Shown here piece by piece: positions 7,358 through 15,841 of a DNA stretch of 39,851 nucleotides. Position 1 is the first letter of the stretch, and each line of letters begins with the position of its first letter. A model generated the notes under the pieces. The model made no database searches, was not told where the DNA came from, and saw only the letters and a list, made by a program, of their open reading frames with translations. Location: the NCBI GenBank assembly GCA_964528425.1, contig CAZGTD010000018.1, positions 1 to 39,851 of the forward strand, in the 5' to 3' direction. This DNA comes from UBA3263 sp964528425. Lineage in GTDB: Bacteria; Bacteroidota; Bacteroidia; Bacteroidales; Muribaculaceae. Position numbers and translations under genes: made by a program.

Positions 7358-9232
7358 ATGATTGATATCGACGTTTTTTTTAAGCAGCAACTACAAGTGT
7401 GGCCTGCCGTTCGCGAACGTTTCGAGGGGTTAGCAAATGTTGAAGTCAAGCGGGTAGGGGACTATAAGGTTCAGTATAATCCGGCGCGTGCTGTCAGCAC
7501 AGCAGCCAGGGTCGATGCCGCCTCAATTGCAACACGTCCTTGTTTTCTATGCAGGAAAAATCGTCCCTCCGAACAAATATCTATGGAGTGGGAAGATCTG
7601 GAGATACTTGTGAATCCATTCCCGATTTTTCCGGGTCACTTGACCATAGCGGCACGAGAGCATATTCCTCAGACGCTTCTTGGACGAACTGAGCAGATGC
7701 GTCGCCTTAGCATGGCACTACCCGGCTATACGGTATTTTTTAATGGTGCAAAATCCGGGGCTTCGGCACCTGACCATTTTCACTTTCAGGCAGTTCCAAG
7801 CAAATATATGTTGCCCACCGCATTTGCCTACACCTATAAGCTTGAACCGGCCAACTTTTCACCGGAAGAAATTGACCCGATGGTGAATATGGTCTGTACT
7901 GACGGTGTAATTACCGTTATTCCGCGTCGCTGCCACCGCCCCGAATGCTATGGTCAACTCCTGGTTAGCCCCGCGTGCATTGACTTGTGCGGCACTCTTA
8001 TTACGGTTCGCCGCATTGACTTCGAAGCTCTCGATGAAAGTAGGGTGGAGTCAATAATACGCGAAGTTACCTTTCAAGAACCACCTGTTTATGTCGGGCT
8101 CATAACTTCAGATCCGGTTACTACTGCTCTTCCTGACGGAACAACAATCGTTGAGGGGGTGGTTATAGGAAAGGATTTCCACTGGGAGCAAAGGCAAACC
8201 CAGCGTTTTGCGGGTGAAATTCTGGAACATAACGGTCAGATTATAAACAGAATTGGACTGGAGGATTATTTAAGGTCGGTAATTTCGTCAGAAATGTCGG
8301 CAACCTCTTCTATCGAGCTACTTAAAGCGCATGCCATAATTTCCCGCAGTTGGGTTATGGCTCAACTGCGTGCAACCCGAGCGCTGGCCGCAAAGGGAGA
8401 AGCGGTTGAGGATAATCCGCTTGCCGACGGTGAAATCAGACAATGGTTTGACAAAGACGATCATTCAAGCTTTGATGTATGTTCCGATGATCATTGCCAA
8501 CGCTACCAGGGAATTACACGCATAACGTCGCCGGCGGTAGATTCGGCTGTGGATGCGACGCGAGGAGTAGTTTTAGTAGCAAACGGCGAGATATGCGATG
8601 CACGGTTTTCAAAATGCTGCGGCGGCGCTTTTGAGTTATTCGAAAACTGTTGGCAACCCCGTCATCACTCTTACTTATCGGCCGGGCGCGATTGGCCGCA
8701 CTCGCAGCTGCCTGACCTGACAGTTGAAGAAATAGCCCGGGAATGGATACTCTCCAGGCCCGATTCCTTCTGCGCTGATACTCCGACTGAGGTTCTGAAA
8801 CAGGTTCTGAATGATTTTGACCGTAACACTACCCCCGACTTCTTCAGATGGACACAGCGATATTCGCAATCTGAAATCAGCGAATTGGTTAATCGTCGCT
8901 CAGGACTTGATTTCGGCACTGTTTTAGCACTTGAGCCGCTGACGCGCGGTTCTTCCGGTCGCATTACGCGCCTGCGCATTGTAGGTTCAAGGTTAACTAA
9001 AGTAATTGGCAAGGAGTTGATTATTCGTCGCTGGTTGTCGGAAAGCCATCTATATAGTTCTGCCTTCGTTGTTGAACGGGAGGGAACTGATTTTATTCTC
9101 CGTGGAGCCGGTTGGGGCCATGGAGTAGGGCTGTGTCAGATCGGAGCGGCTATGATGGCTCACAAAGGATATGATTTTAAGAAAATTTTGCAGCATTATT
9201 TTCCTAATAGCGAACTTTGGCACGCCTTTTGA
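7358..9232 (+). CDS. HIT-like (DUF4922-type) domain fused to SpoIID/LytB domain
   Basis: This 624-residue protein joins two families. Residues 1 to about 250 look like a galactose-1-phosphate uridylyltransferase/HIT-type fold: CFLC (62-65), PFPIFPGHLTIAAREH (87-102) and the histidine motif DHFHF (139-143), which would carry a nucleotidyl intermediate. From about 280 a SpoIID/LytB domain runs to the end: GLEDYLRSVISSEM with E312 at the position of the SpoIID catalytic glutamate, zinc-type CSDDHC (375-380), CCGG (420-423) and GWGHGVGLCQIG (585-596). SpoIID proteins cut glycan strands or enhance amidases outside the membrane, yet this protein has no signal peptide. The neighbouring amidase supports a role in wall turnover. 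Whether both domains are active, and where, is open. Confidence 0.85.
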   Translation: MIDIDVFFKQQLQVWPAVRERFEGLANVEVKRVGDYKVQYNPARAVSTAARVDAASIATRPCFLCRKNRPSEQISMEWEDLEILVNPFPIFPGHLTIAAREHIPQTLLGRTEQMRRLSMALPGYTVFFNGAKSGASAPDHFHFQAVPSKYMLPTAFAYTYKLEPANFSPEEIDPMVNMVCTDGVITVIPRRCHRPECYGQLLVSPACIDLCGTLITVRRIDFEALDESRVESIIREVTFQEPPVYVGLITSDPVTTALPDGTTIVEGVVIGKDFHWEQRQTQRFAGEILEHNGQIINRIGLEDYLRSVISSEMSATSSIELLKAHAIISRSWVMAQLRATRALAAKGEAVEDNPLADGEIRQWFDKDDHSSFDVCSDDHCQRYQGITRITSPAVDSAVDATRGVVLVANGEICDARFSKCCGGAFELFENCWQPRHHSYLSAGRDWPHSQLPDLTVEEIAREWILSRPDSFCADTPTEVLKQVLNDFDRNTTPDFFRWTQRYSQSEISELVNRRSGLDFGTVLALEPLTRGSSGRITRLRIVGSRLTKVIGKELIIRRWLSESHLYSSAFVVEREGTDFILRGAGWGHGVGLCQIGAAMMAHKGYDFKKILQHYFPNSELWHAF

Positions 9233-9247
9233 TATTATAGGGGTAAG

Positions 9248-11392
9248 ATGAATAATTACGAATATAAGGAGGCCGTTGAAAAAGCCTTGACGTCCGAGAA
9301 CTTCCACGAAGCTTTTCGTCTTTTGCGCGTAATGTTGTCGGCCGATAGCTGGCGACTGCGTGCCGATCTCGAGGCAGCTGAGGAAGATTATAGCCGAATA
9401 ATAGATTACGCCCTTAGCGGCGCACCTGACCCGGGGCGCGCCGAGCAAATTTCTGTTCTGTCCACGCGTTTGTACAGCATTCTCGATATGTTGCTGCGTG
9501 AAAGTCTTGTCGCAGACCATAGTTCGCTATATTTCAATGTTGTCAGAACCCTGAGATTGCGGCGGGGTGAACAGCTCCAGATGCTACTCAAGGATTATGA
9601 GGATTCAGCAGCCAAAGTAAGCTCATTTTTCGGCCAAAAGCCTTCAGAACCCGACTTGCGTAAAGTTGAGGACCTTGAAGAGCGAATATTTGATCGCATT
9701 TGGACCACAACCCCTCTGACCTTTGACGAAATTTCGGCGATAAAGGAATTTATGGCTTCCGATATTGTTTCCGACTCGGTGAAGTCACTGATTGTCGGAG
9801 CATTGACCATGTCACTGCTTCATTTCTTTAGTGAGCCGGCCTTGCGTTTGCTGCTGGAGTTCGCGACGCCGGGTGGTAATACTGAGATACAGGCCCGAGC
9901 AACCGTTGGTGCGGTACTCGTAATGGCCCGTTGGCCTAAACGGTCAAATACTCCGGCCGTAACGTCGCGGCTTGAAGCTCTGCGTGAACTTGGCCAATGG
10001 CAGCAGAGCGTCGAGCATGTTATCATGCAGATTATTCGCACTGCCGATGTAGAAGCCATCACCGCCACCATGCGCAACGAGATTATCCCGGAAATGATGA
10101 AGTTGCGGCCTGACATAGAGCGTCACATTCAGGAATCAGGCTTTGATCCGGCTGACTTCGAAGCTAATCCCGAGTGGGAAGAGATGCTCGAAAAATCGGG
10201 TCTGACGGAGCGATTGCGCAAACTATCGGAAATGACCGAAGAGGGTGGCGATCTCTTCTATCCCGTATTTTCCATGCTCAAGACTTTTCCGTTCTTTAAC
10301 CATATCAGCCACTGGTTTTTGCCATTCAACTCATCTCGCCTCGAAGTCAAGCGTGCGTTGGGAAATGACCCGGCAATAGAACTATTGCTCGAGGAATCGC
10401 CGATAATGTGTGCATCCGATAAGTATTCGTTTGCGCTATCGGTCAATCATCTGCCCGAAGCTCAGAAGCAAATGCTCATGACCCAGATAAATTCTGCAGC
10501 CGAACAAGGAAATTTAGTAGCTGCAAGCATCATGAGCAATGGTCAGGCTCTTACTGCCGCCATAACGGCCTATATTCACGACTTATATAGGTTCTTTAAG
10601 CTTTTCCGCAGAAGCGGAGAGTTTGCCAGCCCGTTTGACAGGCTGATAAATCCGGTTGCCATTCCCACTCTGAGTGCTGATTTTCAAGAACCGGAAAAAG
10701 TTAGACTCTTGGGAGAATTTTATTTTAAACATAAGCATTTTGCGGAGGCAATTGATCTTTTCGGCACTTTGAATCCGGATTTGGAGCTGCATCAGAAAAT
10801 GGGCTATGCATTTCAACGTCTCGGTCGATTACAAGATGCCCTAACTGAATATGAGCGCGCCGAAATGCTTGCCCCTGAAAGTGAATGGAATCTCAAACGA
10901 CTCGCTCAGGTAAGTAAGGCGCTCGGTCAACACCGCAAGGCGCTCGGCTATTATAAACGGCTTGAAAAATTGCAGCCTGATTCGTCGAAGGTTGCCCTGC
11001 TTATCGGCCATTGTCTGCTCGAGCTGAATGAACTGCGCGATGCTCTTCATTATTACTATAAAGCAGAAATGCTCGATGAAAAATCGACCGATGCACTGCG
11101 GCCGATTGCATGGAGTGCATTTCTTAACCGCGATTTTGAAACATCCGAGCGCTATTTCAGAAGAATTCTTACCGAACTCTCTCCGGAACCGACTGACTAT
11201 CTTAACCTCGGACATCTCGCTTTGGCCAAGTCTGACGTGCGCGAGGCAATGAACTATTACTCTCTTTATTCTGCCGACATCGAGGCTCTTTCATGCGCAT
11301 TGTCCGCCGACCGCCCTCTGCTGGAACGTGCCGGTGTCGACACTTCCATTATTCCGCTGCTGCTCGATAGTTTACGCTATAAAAACAGTTAA
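9248..11392 (+). CDS. TPR-repeat protein
   Basis: A 714-residue protein, mostly helical, without signal peptide. About residues 485-690 contain consecutive tetratricopeptide repeats; the clearest units are HQKMGYAFQRLGRLQDALTE and ALGQHRKALGYYKRLEKLQP, with the alternating small and large residues (G8/A20/P32 pattern) of TPRs. The N-terminal 480 residues are helical and unassigned. TPR proteins act as scaffolds, so it may bring the products of the upstream cluster together, but no partner can be named. It starts 15 bases after the SpoIID fusion and ends seven bases before the peptidase gene, which suggests one transcript. Confidence 0.8.
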   Translation: MNNYEYKEAVEKALTSENFHEAFRLLRVMLSADSWRLRADLEAAEEDYSRIIDYALSGAPDPGRAEQISVLSTRLYSILDMLLRESLVADHSSLYFNVVRTLRLRRGEQLQMLLKDYEDSAAKVSSFFGQKPSEPDLRKVEDLEERIFDRIWTTTPLTFDEISAIKEFMASDIVSDSVKSLIVGALTMSLLHFFSEPALRLLLEFATPGGNTEIQARATVGAVLVMARWPKRSNTPAVTSRLEALRELGQWQQSVEHVIMQIIRTADVEAITATMRNEIIPEMMKLRPDIERHIQESGFDPADFEANPEWEEMLEKSGLTERLRKLSEMTEEGGDLFYPVFSMLKTFPFFNHISHWFLPFNSSRLEVKRALGNDPAIELLLEESPIMCASDKYSFALSVNHLPEAQKQMLMTQINSAAEQGNLVAASIMSNGQALTAAITAYIHDLYRFFKLFRRSGEFASPFDRLINPVAIPTLSADFQEPEKVRLLGEFYFKHKHFAEAIDLFGTLNPDLELHQKMGYAFQRLGRLQDALTEYERAEMLAPESEWNLKRLAQVSKALGQHRKALGYYKRLEKLQPDSSKVALLIGHCLLELNELRDALHYYYKAEMLDEKSTDALRPIAWSAFLNRDFETSERYFRRILTELSPEPTDYLNLGHLALAKSDVREAMNYYSLYSADIEALSCALSADRPLLERAGVDTSIIPLLLDSLRYKNS

Positions 11393-11399
11393 TATCGCT

Positions 11400-13388
11400 A
11401 TGAAAAACCCACTTTTATCGAAATTTGAAGTTCCACCTTTTTCGCAAATAAATAATTCCGATTACCTGCCCGCAATCGAAAGTGCAATTGCCGAAGGTCT
11501 GGCCGAAGTCGATGCAATAGCCTCGAATCCCGAGCCTCCTACGTTTGAAAACACTGTTCTTGCACTTGAAAATTCAGGCAAGACTCTCAGCCGGGTGCTC
11601 GGAGTGTTTTATCCGCTTCTTTCGGCCGAAGCCGATGAGGAACTTATGGATATTTCTATCAAGGCCTCGCCGCTTTTGAGCGAGTACTCATCGAAAATCA
11701 GTCTGAATGAACAACTGTTTGAGCGAATTAAGGCTGTTTACGAAAAGCGCAATCAACTTAACCTCGATGCCGAAAGCCTTAAGCTACTTACAGACTGCTA
11801 TCTCGGGTTTACCCGTTCGGGCGCTAACCTGCGCGGGGCCGACCGCGAGCGATTCCGCGAAATTACAGCGCGCCTTGATGAACTGACTACAAAATTTGGC
11901 CAGAATGTCAAACGCGAACTGGCAACTTACTCTTTCCCATTATCGGCAGACAAGGTTGAAGGTCTGCCCCAATGGCTTCTAGACCAGATGGCCGAAAATG
12001 CCCGCGAGCGCAAGTCGCCCGAGCCATACGTGTTGACCCTGCAAGCGCCGGAATATATGGCGTTTATGAAGCTTTCGCCCTTTGATGACCTGCGCTATAA
12101 GGTTTATATGGCATACTCAGGCCGTAACATTAAGGGTGAGTATTCCAACATAGAAATCGTGCGCGAAATATCCAATCTGCGGCTGGAGCGTGCCCGATTA
12201 CTTGGCTACAAGTCGTTTGCTGATTTCAAACTCGAACGCACTATGGCCAAAACGCCCGCGGCAGCCCTTAAGCTCCTCGGCGATTTGGCGGATGCCTATA
12301 TGCCCGCCTTGCACCGCGAACTTTCAGAGCTTCGCGAATTTGCCGGTGAGGAAATTACCCCGTGGAACTACGCCTATCATTCCAATCGCCTGCGCAAGGC
12401 CCGCTATGACTTCGATCCCGAAGCAATGCGTCCTTACTTTGAGCTGAGTGCGGTTATAAACGGAGTTTTCAGCCTTGCCACGCGACTTTATGGCGTAACA
12501 TTTGCTGAGAAGCAGGGAGTAGATGTTTATCATCCGGATGTAAAAGTTTTCGATGTTCTCGATACCGACGGCTCCCATCTGGGTCTGCTCTATACCGACT
12601 TTTTCCCTCGGGCAGGTCGCAAGAGTCCCGGGGCATGGATGACCGACTTCCGTGAGGCAGATGGAGAAATACGTCCGCAAGTCAACATTGTTATGAACTT
12701 CACCAAGCCGTCGGCCGAGCGTCCGTCGCTGCTGTCGCCCGGCGAGGTAACTACTTTCCTTCATGAGTTCGGCCATGCGTTGCATTCGCTGCTGACCCGC
12801 GCCAAATATACCTCACAGGCCGGAACCAACGTTGACCGCGACTTTGTTGAGCTCCCCTCGCAGTTCAATGAAAACTTCTTTTATTCCCGCGAGTTTCTTG
12901 ATGGTTTCGCTCGCCATTACCAGACCGGCGAGCCGCTGCCGGCCGAGCTTTATGACCGCATGATTGCCGCCCGGCGCTTCGGAGCTGCATACGCGTGCAT
13001 ACGCCAGCTTAACTTCGGTATGCTCGATTTCGGATTCCACACCATTGAGCAACCAATCGGCGATATTGAGCAGGTTGAACGCGAGGCAATTGACCCGGTA
13101 AGGATTTTCCCCGACCAGCCTGACACTATGATTGCCACTTCGTTTGGCCACATCTTTTCGGGCGGTTATGCCGCAGGCTACTATTCCTATAAGTGGGCCG
13201 AAGTTCTCGATGCCGATGCCTTCGACTATTTCGAGCAAAACGGAACATTTAGTCCCGAGCTGGCAGACTCGTTCCGGCGCAGTATTCTTGAACGCGGTGG
13301 CTCCGCTCCGGCCGATGAACTCTACCGTAAGTTCCGCGGCCGCGATGCCTCAATCGACGCCCTCCTGCGCCGCGACGGCATCCGCTGA
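11400..13388 (+). CDS. M3-family metallopeptidase (peptidyl-dipeptidase Dcp / oligopeptidase A type)
   Basis: A 662-residue cytosolic zinc peptidase. The M3 signature HEFGHALHS has H455, E456 and H459, and the third zinc ligand is E484 in DFVELPSQFNEN. The N-terminal helical region that narrows the cleft (MKNPLLSKFEVPPF) and the C-terminal substrate-binding segment HIFSGGYAAGYYSYKWAEVLDADAF are both typical and complete. Enzymes of this family trim short peptides in the cytosol, either two residues at a time from the C-terminus (Dcp) or internally (OpdA); the sequence alone does not separate these well. I took the ATG at 11400 rather than an in-frame start inside the preceding gene because the family's N-terminus begins there. 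Confidence 0.93.
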   Translation: MKNPLLSKFEVPPFSQINNSDYLPAIESAIAEGLAEVDAIASNPEPPTFENTVLALENSGKTLSRVLGVFYPLLSAEADEELMDISIKASPLLSEYSSKISLNEQLFERIKAVYEKRNQLNLDAESLKLLTDCYLGFTRSGANLRGADRERFREITARLDELTTKFGQNVKRELATYSFPLSADKVEGLPQWLLDQMAENARERKSPEPYVLTLQAPEYMAFMKLSPFDDLRYKVYMAYSGRNIKGEYSNIEIVREISNLRLERARLLGYKSFADFKLERTMAKTPAAALKLLGDLADAYMPALHRELSELREFAGEEITPWNYAYHSNRLRKARYDFDPEAMRPYFELSAVINGVFSLATRLYGVTFAEKQGVDVYHPDVKVFDVLDTDGSHLGLLYTDFFPRAGRKSPGAWMTDFREADGEIRPQVNIVMNFTKPSAERPSLLSPGEVTTFLHEFGHALHSLLTRAKYTSQAGTNVDRDFVELPSQFNENFFYSREFLDGFARHYQTGEPLPAELYDRMIAARRFGAAYACIRQLNFGMLDFGFHTIEQPIGDIEQVEREAIDPVRIFPDQPDTMIATSFGHIFSGGYAAGYYSYKWAEVLDADAFDYFEQNGTFSPELADSFRRSILERGGSAPADELYRKFRGRDASIDALLRRDGIR

Positions 13389-13395
13389 CACTTCT

Positions 13396-13443
13396 CCCGG
13401 GGTTTTACCCCGGGCTATTATACCTTTACCCGCGCTGCGGGTA
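13396..13443 (+). repeat. REP-like palindromic element, copy 1
   Basis: Two adjacent perfect 7-bp hairpins: CCCGGGG/CCCCGGG (13396-13414, loop TTTTA) and TACCCGC/GCGGGTA (13427-13443, loop GCT), joined by CTATTATACCTT. The element begins seven bases after the M3 peptidase stop and has no T run, so it is not a classic terminator. Copy 2 lies at 15564-15585 in the same orientation, and a related copy 3 is inverted at 15785-15812. Confidence 0.8.
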
Positions 13444-13507
13444 ATAAATTGCCTCATCCGCACAAAAAAAATTCAACAGCAAAATTCCAAATTCCAAATT
13501 ATTTCCG

Positions 13508-13515
13508 TAACTTTG
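13508..13515 (+). promoter_or_regulatory. Isolated -7 promoter box (TAACTTTG)
   Basis: TAACTTTG fits the -7 consensus, but the -33 position 20 bases upstream reads ATTC, so only half a promoter is visible. If active, it would give the vWA-type gene a leader of nearly 290 bases. The stretch from 13444 to 13807 otherwise holds A/T-rich tandem AAATTCC-like repeats and an inverted repeat (ATCCTCA 13739-13745, TGAGGAT 13773-13779). Confidence 0.35.
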
Positions 13516-13563
13516 CATCAATGGAACTGTAGAGACAGTCCAGTTTATTGATATTTATAGGTG

Positions 13564-13695
13564 TTATTTGACATCTTCGTCTTTTAAATCCAGAACTTGG
13601 CCGTTCATTGTATACACAGAGACGAGACGCTCAATAGCATCCATCGGTTGCATAGTGCTTATACCGGTGTGAGGCTGTTGTTCTCGTATGTGTAT
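13564..13695 (-). pseudogene. Possible remnant of a sorted secreted protein (C-terminal tail fragment)
   Basis: The minus strand encodes about 40 residues ending ERLVSVYTMNGQVLDLKDED before a stop. This resembles the start of the C-terminal sorting domains of Bacteroidetes secreted proteins (V-VYT-G-V pattern), but the final 'GIYI' segment and any upstream domain are missing. The open frame extends to 13833 without recognisable content. It may be the debris of a lost gene, or chance. Confidence 0.22.
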
Positions 13696-13807
13696 GGGTA
13701 GGCCAAGATTCCCGGATTTAATGCGAGGACAAAATATTATCCTCACACCTTTTTTGTATATTTTGAAATCTTTGAGGATTTGGATTTCACCCAAACAAAA
13801 TTCCATT

Positions 13808-15463
13808 ATGCTTAAAAAATTTTTTACATGCAATTCTATCCTCTTAATTTTGGGGATGACAATGTTTTATGCTAAAGGGGAGTATATAACTTATACTGAC
13901 TCATGGGTTGAGTGGCACGATGCAATTTATGCTTCAGAGCCCATTGAACCTTGGTCGGTAAGATTAGTAAAATCCAGAGACAGGGAGGGAATATATATGT
14001 TCAAGCCATATAGTGCCTACCATAATGATTATAGAACATCGTATAATTCACCTTTTAATTATAATGGTTGGATAGTACTTGATATCAATGATCCGAATAA
14101 AGTCCTCCTTGAAAAGTATGCACGCGATAATGACAACGCCGCGCCTTGGTTTGTTCACAATGTTCCCGAATGCGGTTACTCAGGAAAAACATATGGAAAG
14201 GTATCAGGAAGAAGCATAATTTTCCCTGCCGGAACAATTGGTGTTACCGGAAGGGACCCGATGTGGAACTCATTTGCGCATAAAATAGTTTTTCCGGAGG
14301 GTGTTCCCGGGTATCCGACAAGTAACTCCGGAATATTTTTAGGACTAACTACATTTAATAAAACTTTAGGCTTCAAAGATATAAAACTCCTTGATGAGGA
14401 TTCGGTAGATGAATTTATAACGTTTGTAGATAATGCGCAAAAAGATGTTTATACTTTACTCTATTATGCTGTAGACCAATCAATAGATAGAATGATTGAC
14501 TTTAGCTATCCGGATGATTTATCATCCGCTGTAATTGTAACGTTTACAGATGGATATGATAGAGGTTCGATTGATAAAAAACCTGAATATCTTTATGCAA
14601 GCGATTATGCAAATGATATTCAAACAAAAATTCAAAATACCTGGATAAACGGACAACCACTACAAGCATTCAGCATTGGGCTTCAAGGCTCTATTGATGT
14701 TGATGACGACGAACGTTTCATTTCAAGTCTGCAACCCTTAGCCTCTTCGCCGGAAAATGCAATGACGGTAACAGACATGAAAAGCCTGGAAAGAGAATTG
14801 AGTGTTATAGCAAATGATTTAGTTAAAACTTCTACAGAATCACAGTTTTCCGTATCCATTTCAGGAATTGACCATAACGCACGAATTCGATTGACTCTCG
14901 ACGGTGCATCTTCCAACCCTGAAAGTTCAAATTTCTATGTGGAAGGAATTTATGATAGATTAAATAATCAACTTACTTCTGTTGAGTATCATGGTTTCAC
15001 ATCCTCATCTGGTGATGTTGTTCAAGGAGTTAAAGAAGATATTGCAACAACCTTTACCTTTGAAGACTGTCGCACTCTTGACGAATCAATTTTCGAAGTA
15101 GACCCTTCAAAATTTGACCACTGGACAGCAATTTCGTCTACGGTATGGCAACACAACGATGAAATAGAACGTGAAAAAGATTTAAAGGTTGAGGAAATTC
15201 ATAAGTCAATTGCAGTTATGTTCGCAATTGATTGTTCAGATTCCATTGGAGATAAATTTGATGATCTCAAAAGTGCTTGTAAAACCTTTATAAATATGCT
15301 TGCTGCGGCTACTAATTCCAATGCCTCAATCAGCACAATTAAAGTTAAGTCTGATACTGATCCGATTAAATATTTTGATCTATCAGGCAGAGAAATAACT
15401 AATCCTCAACATGGTATTTATATTCGTACTCAAGGAAATAAGAGTCAAAAGGTCTTAATCTAA
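13808..15463 (+). CDS. Secreted vWA-type protein with permuted metal-site motifs and sorting tail
   Basis: A 551-residue exported protein (from the ATG at 13808, which gives signal peptide MLKKFFTCNSILLILGMTMF). Residues about 175-340 look like the second part of a von Willebrand factor A domain: GIFLGLTTFNKT, a helix with T216, then AVIVTFTDGYD with D248. The motif that normally comes first, DxSxS, appears only near the C-terminus as D475-C-S477-D-S479 in IAVMFAIDCSDSIGDKFDD. Residues 515-551 (KYFDLSGREI...GIYIR) look like a type IX secretion tail. The gene is clearly richer in A+T than its neighbours, stands alone, and lies between directly repeated REP-like elements. These points suggest transfer or an accessory role. 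Function unknown; surface binding of a ligand is the usual role of secreted vWA domains. Confidence 0.7.
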   Translation: MLKKFFTCNSILLILGMTMFYAKGEYITYTDSWVEWHDAIYASEPIEPWSVRLVKSRDREGIYMFKPYSAYHNDYRTSYNSPFNYNGWIVLDINDPNKVLLEKYARDNDNAAPWFVHNVPECGYSGKTYGKVSGRSIIFPAGTIGVTGRDPMWNSFAHKIVFPEGVPGYPTSNSGIFLGLTTFNKTLGFKDIKLLDEDSVDEFITFVDNAQKDVYTLLYYAVDQSIDRMIDFSYPDDLSSAVIVTFTDGYDRGSIDKKPEYLYASDYANDIQTKIQNTWINGQPLQAFSIGLQGSIDVDDDERFISSLQPLASSPENAMTVTDMKSLERELSVIANDLVKTSTESQFSVSISGIDHNARIRLTLDGASSNPESSNFYVEGIYDRLNNQLTSVEYHGFTSSSGDVVQGVKEDIATTFTFEDCRTLDESIFEVDPSKFDHWTAISSTVWQHNDEIEREKDLKVEEIHKSIAVMFAIDCSDSIGDKFDDLKSACKTFINMLAAATNSNASISTIKVKSDTDPIKYFDLSGREITNPQHGIYIRTQGNKSQKVLI

Positions 15464-15477
15464 ACATACGCGCTTGA

Positions 15478-15518
15478 AGTATGTGTTACCAATTTAGAAT
15501 TGATAGCACATACTTTTT
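15478..15518 (+). terminator. Intrinsic terminator of the vWA-type gene
   Basis: An outer 8-bp stem (AGTATGTG 15478-15485, CACATACT 15507-15514) encloses an inner 5-bp stem (CAATT/AATTG) and is followed by a T run to 15518. It lies 15 bases after the stop codon. Confidence 0.85.
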
Positions 15519-15563
15519 ATATTCAAGCTATCCGTTGATTCATAGGTCTTGAGGTTTAGCCAT

Positions 15564-15585
15564 GGGCTGTTATACCTTTAGCCGC
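15564..15585 (+). repeat. REP-like element, copy 2 (degenerate)
   Basis: GGGCTGTTATACCTTTAGCC followed by GC matches copy 1 (13412-13433) at 20 of 22 bases in the same orientation. The hairpins on either side have decayed: the upstream arm reads GGTTTAGCCATGGG and the downstream GCCGC is no longer matched by a clean GCGGG. The stretch 15586-15700 shows nothing I recognise. Confidence 0.7.
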
Positions 15586-15700
15586 AACTGCTGGAGATGC
15601 CAGCCGATTACGCGCAGGTGGGGGCGGCCTTACCTCAGTTACAATCAGCAACTCTGTCACTTTAATTGGCATTAGGGCTTTTTTCGCCTGTATCTAAAAC

Positions 15701-15730
15701 CTAAAAATCCCGCTTCGGCGGGATTTTTAG
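15701..15730. terminator. Strong bidirectional hairpin terminator with TTCG loop
   Basis: A perfect 13-bp stem, CTAAAAATCCCGC (15701-15713) and GCGGGATTTTTAG (15718-15730), with the very stable TTCG tetraloop. A and T runs on both arms let it work in either direction. No gene ends directly before it on the plus strand, since the vWA-type gene already has its own terminator about 180 bases upstream. Confidence 0.8.
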
Positions 15731-15776
15731 AATTGGGAATGTTGAATTTGGATTTGGGTGAGCGCAAGCAGCATGC

Positions 15777-15841
15777 GACCGCGTCGCGGGTCAACGATTG
15801 TAGCCGGGGGTAAGCGGTGCATAGTGCCGCTCAGCCCCCGG
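15777..15841 (-). repeat. REP-like element, copy 3, inverted
   Basis: Read on the minus strand, TACCCCCGGCTACAATCG (from 15812) followed by TTGACCCGCG parallels copy 1 (TACCCCGGGCTATTATACCT, then TTACCCGC). A large hairpin precedes it: CCGGGGG 15804-15810 with CCCCCGG 15835-15841, and AGCGG 15813-15817 with CCGCT 15827-15831. Confidence 0.65.

Noticed and set aside
9050..9520. 156-codon minus-strand frame across the SpoIID/TPR junction
   Set aside because: It overlaps two well-supported genes in other frames and shows no signal or domain.
13396..13414. Terminator for the M3 peptidase
   Set aside because: The hairpin is strong but no T run follows; it belongs to the REP-like element, although it could slow transcription.
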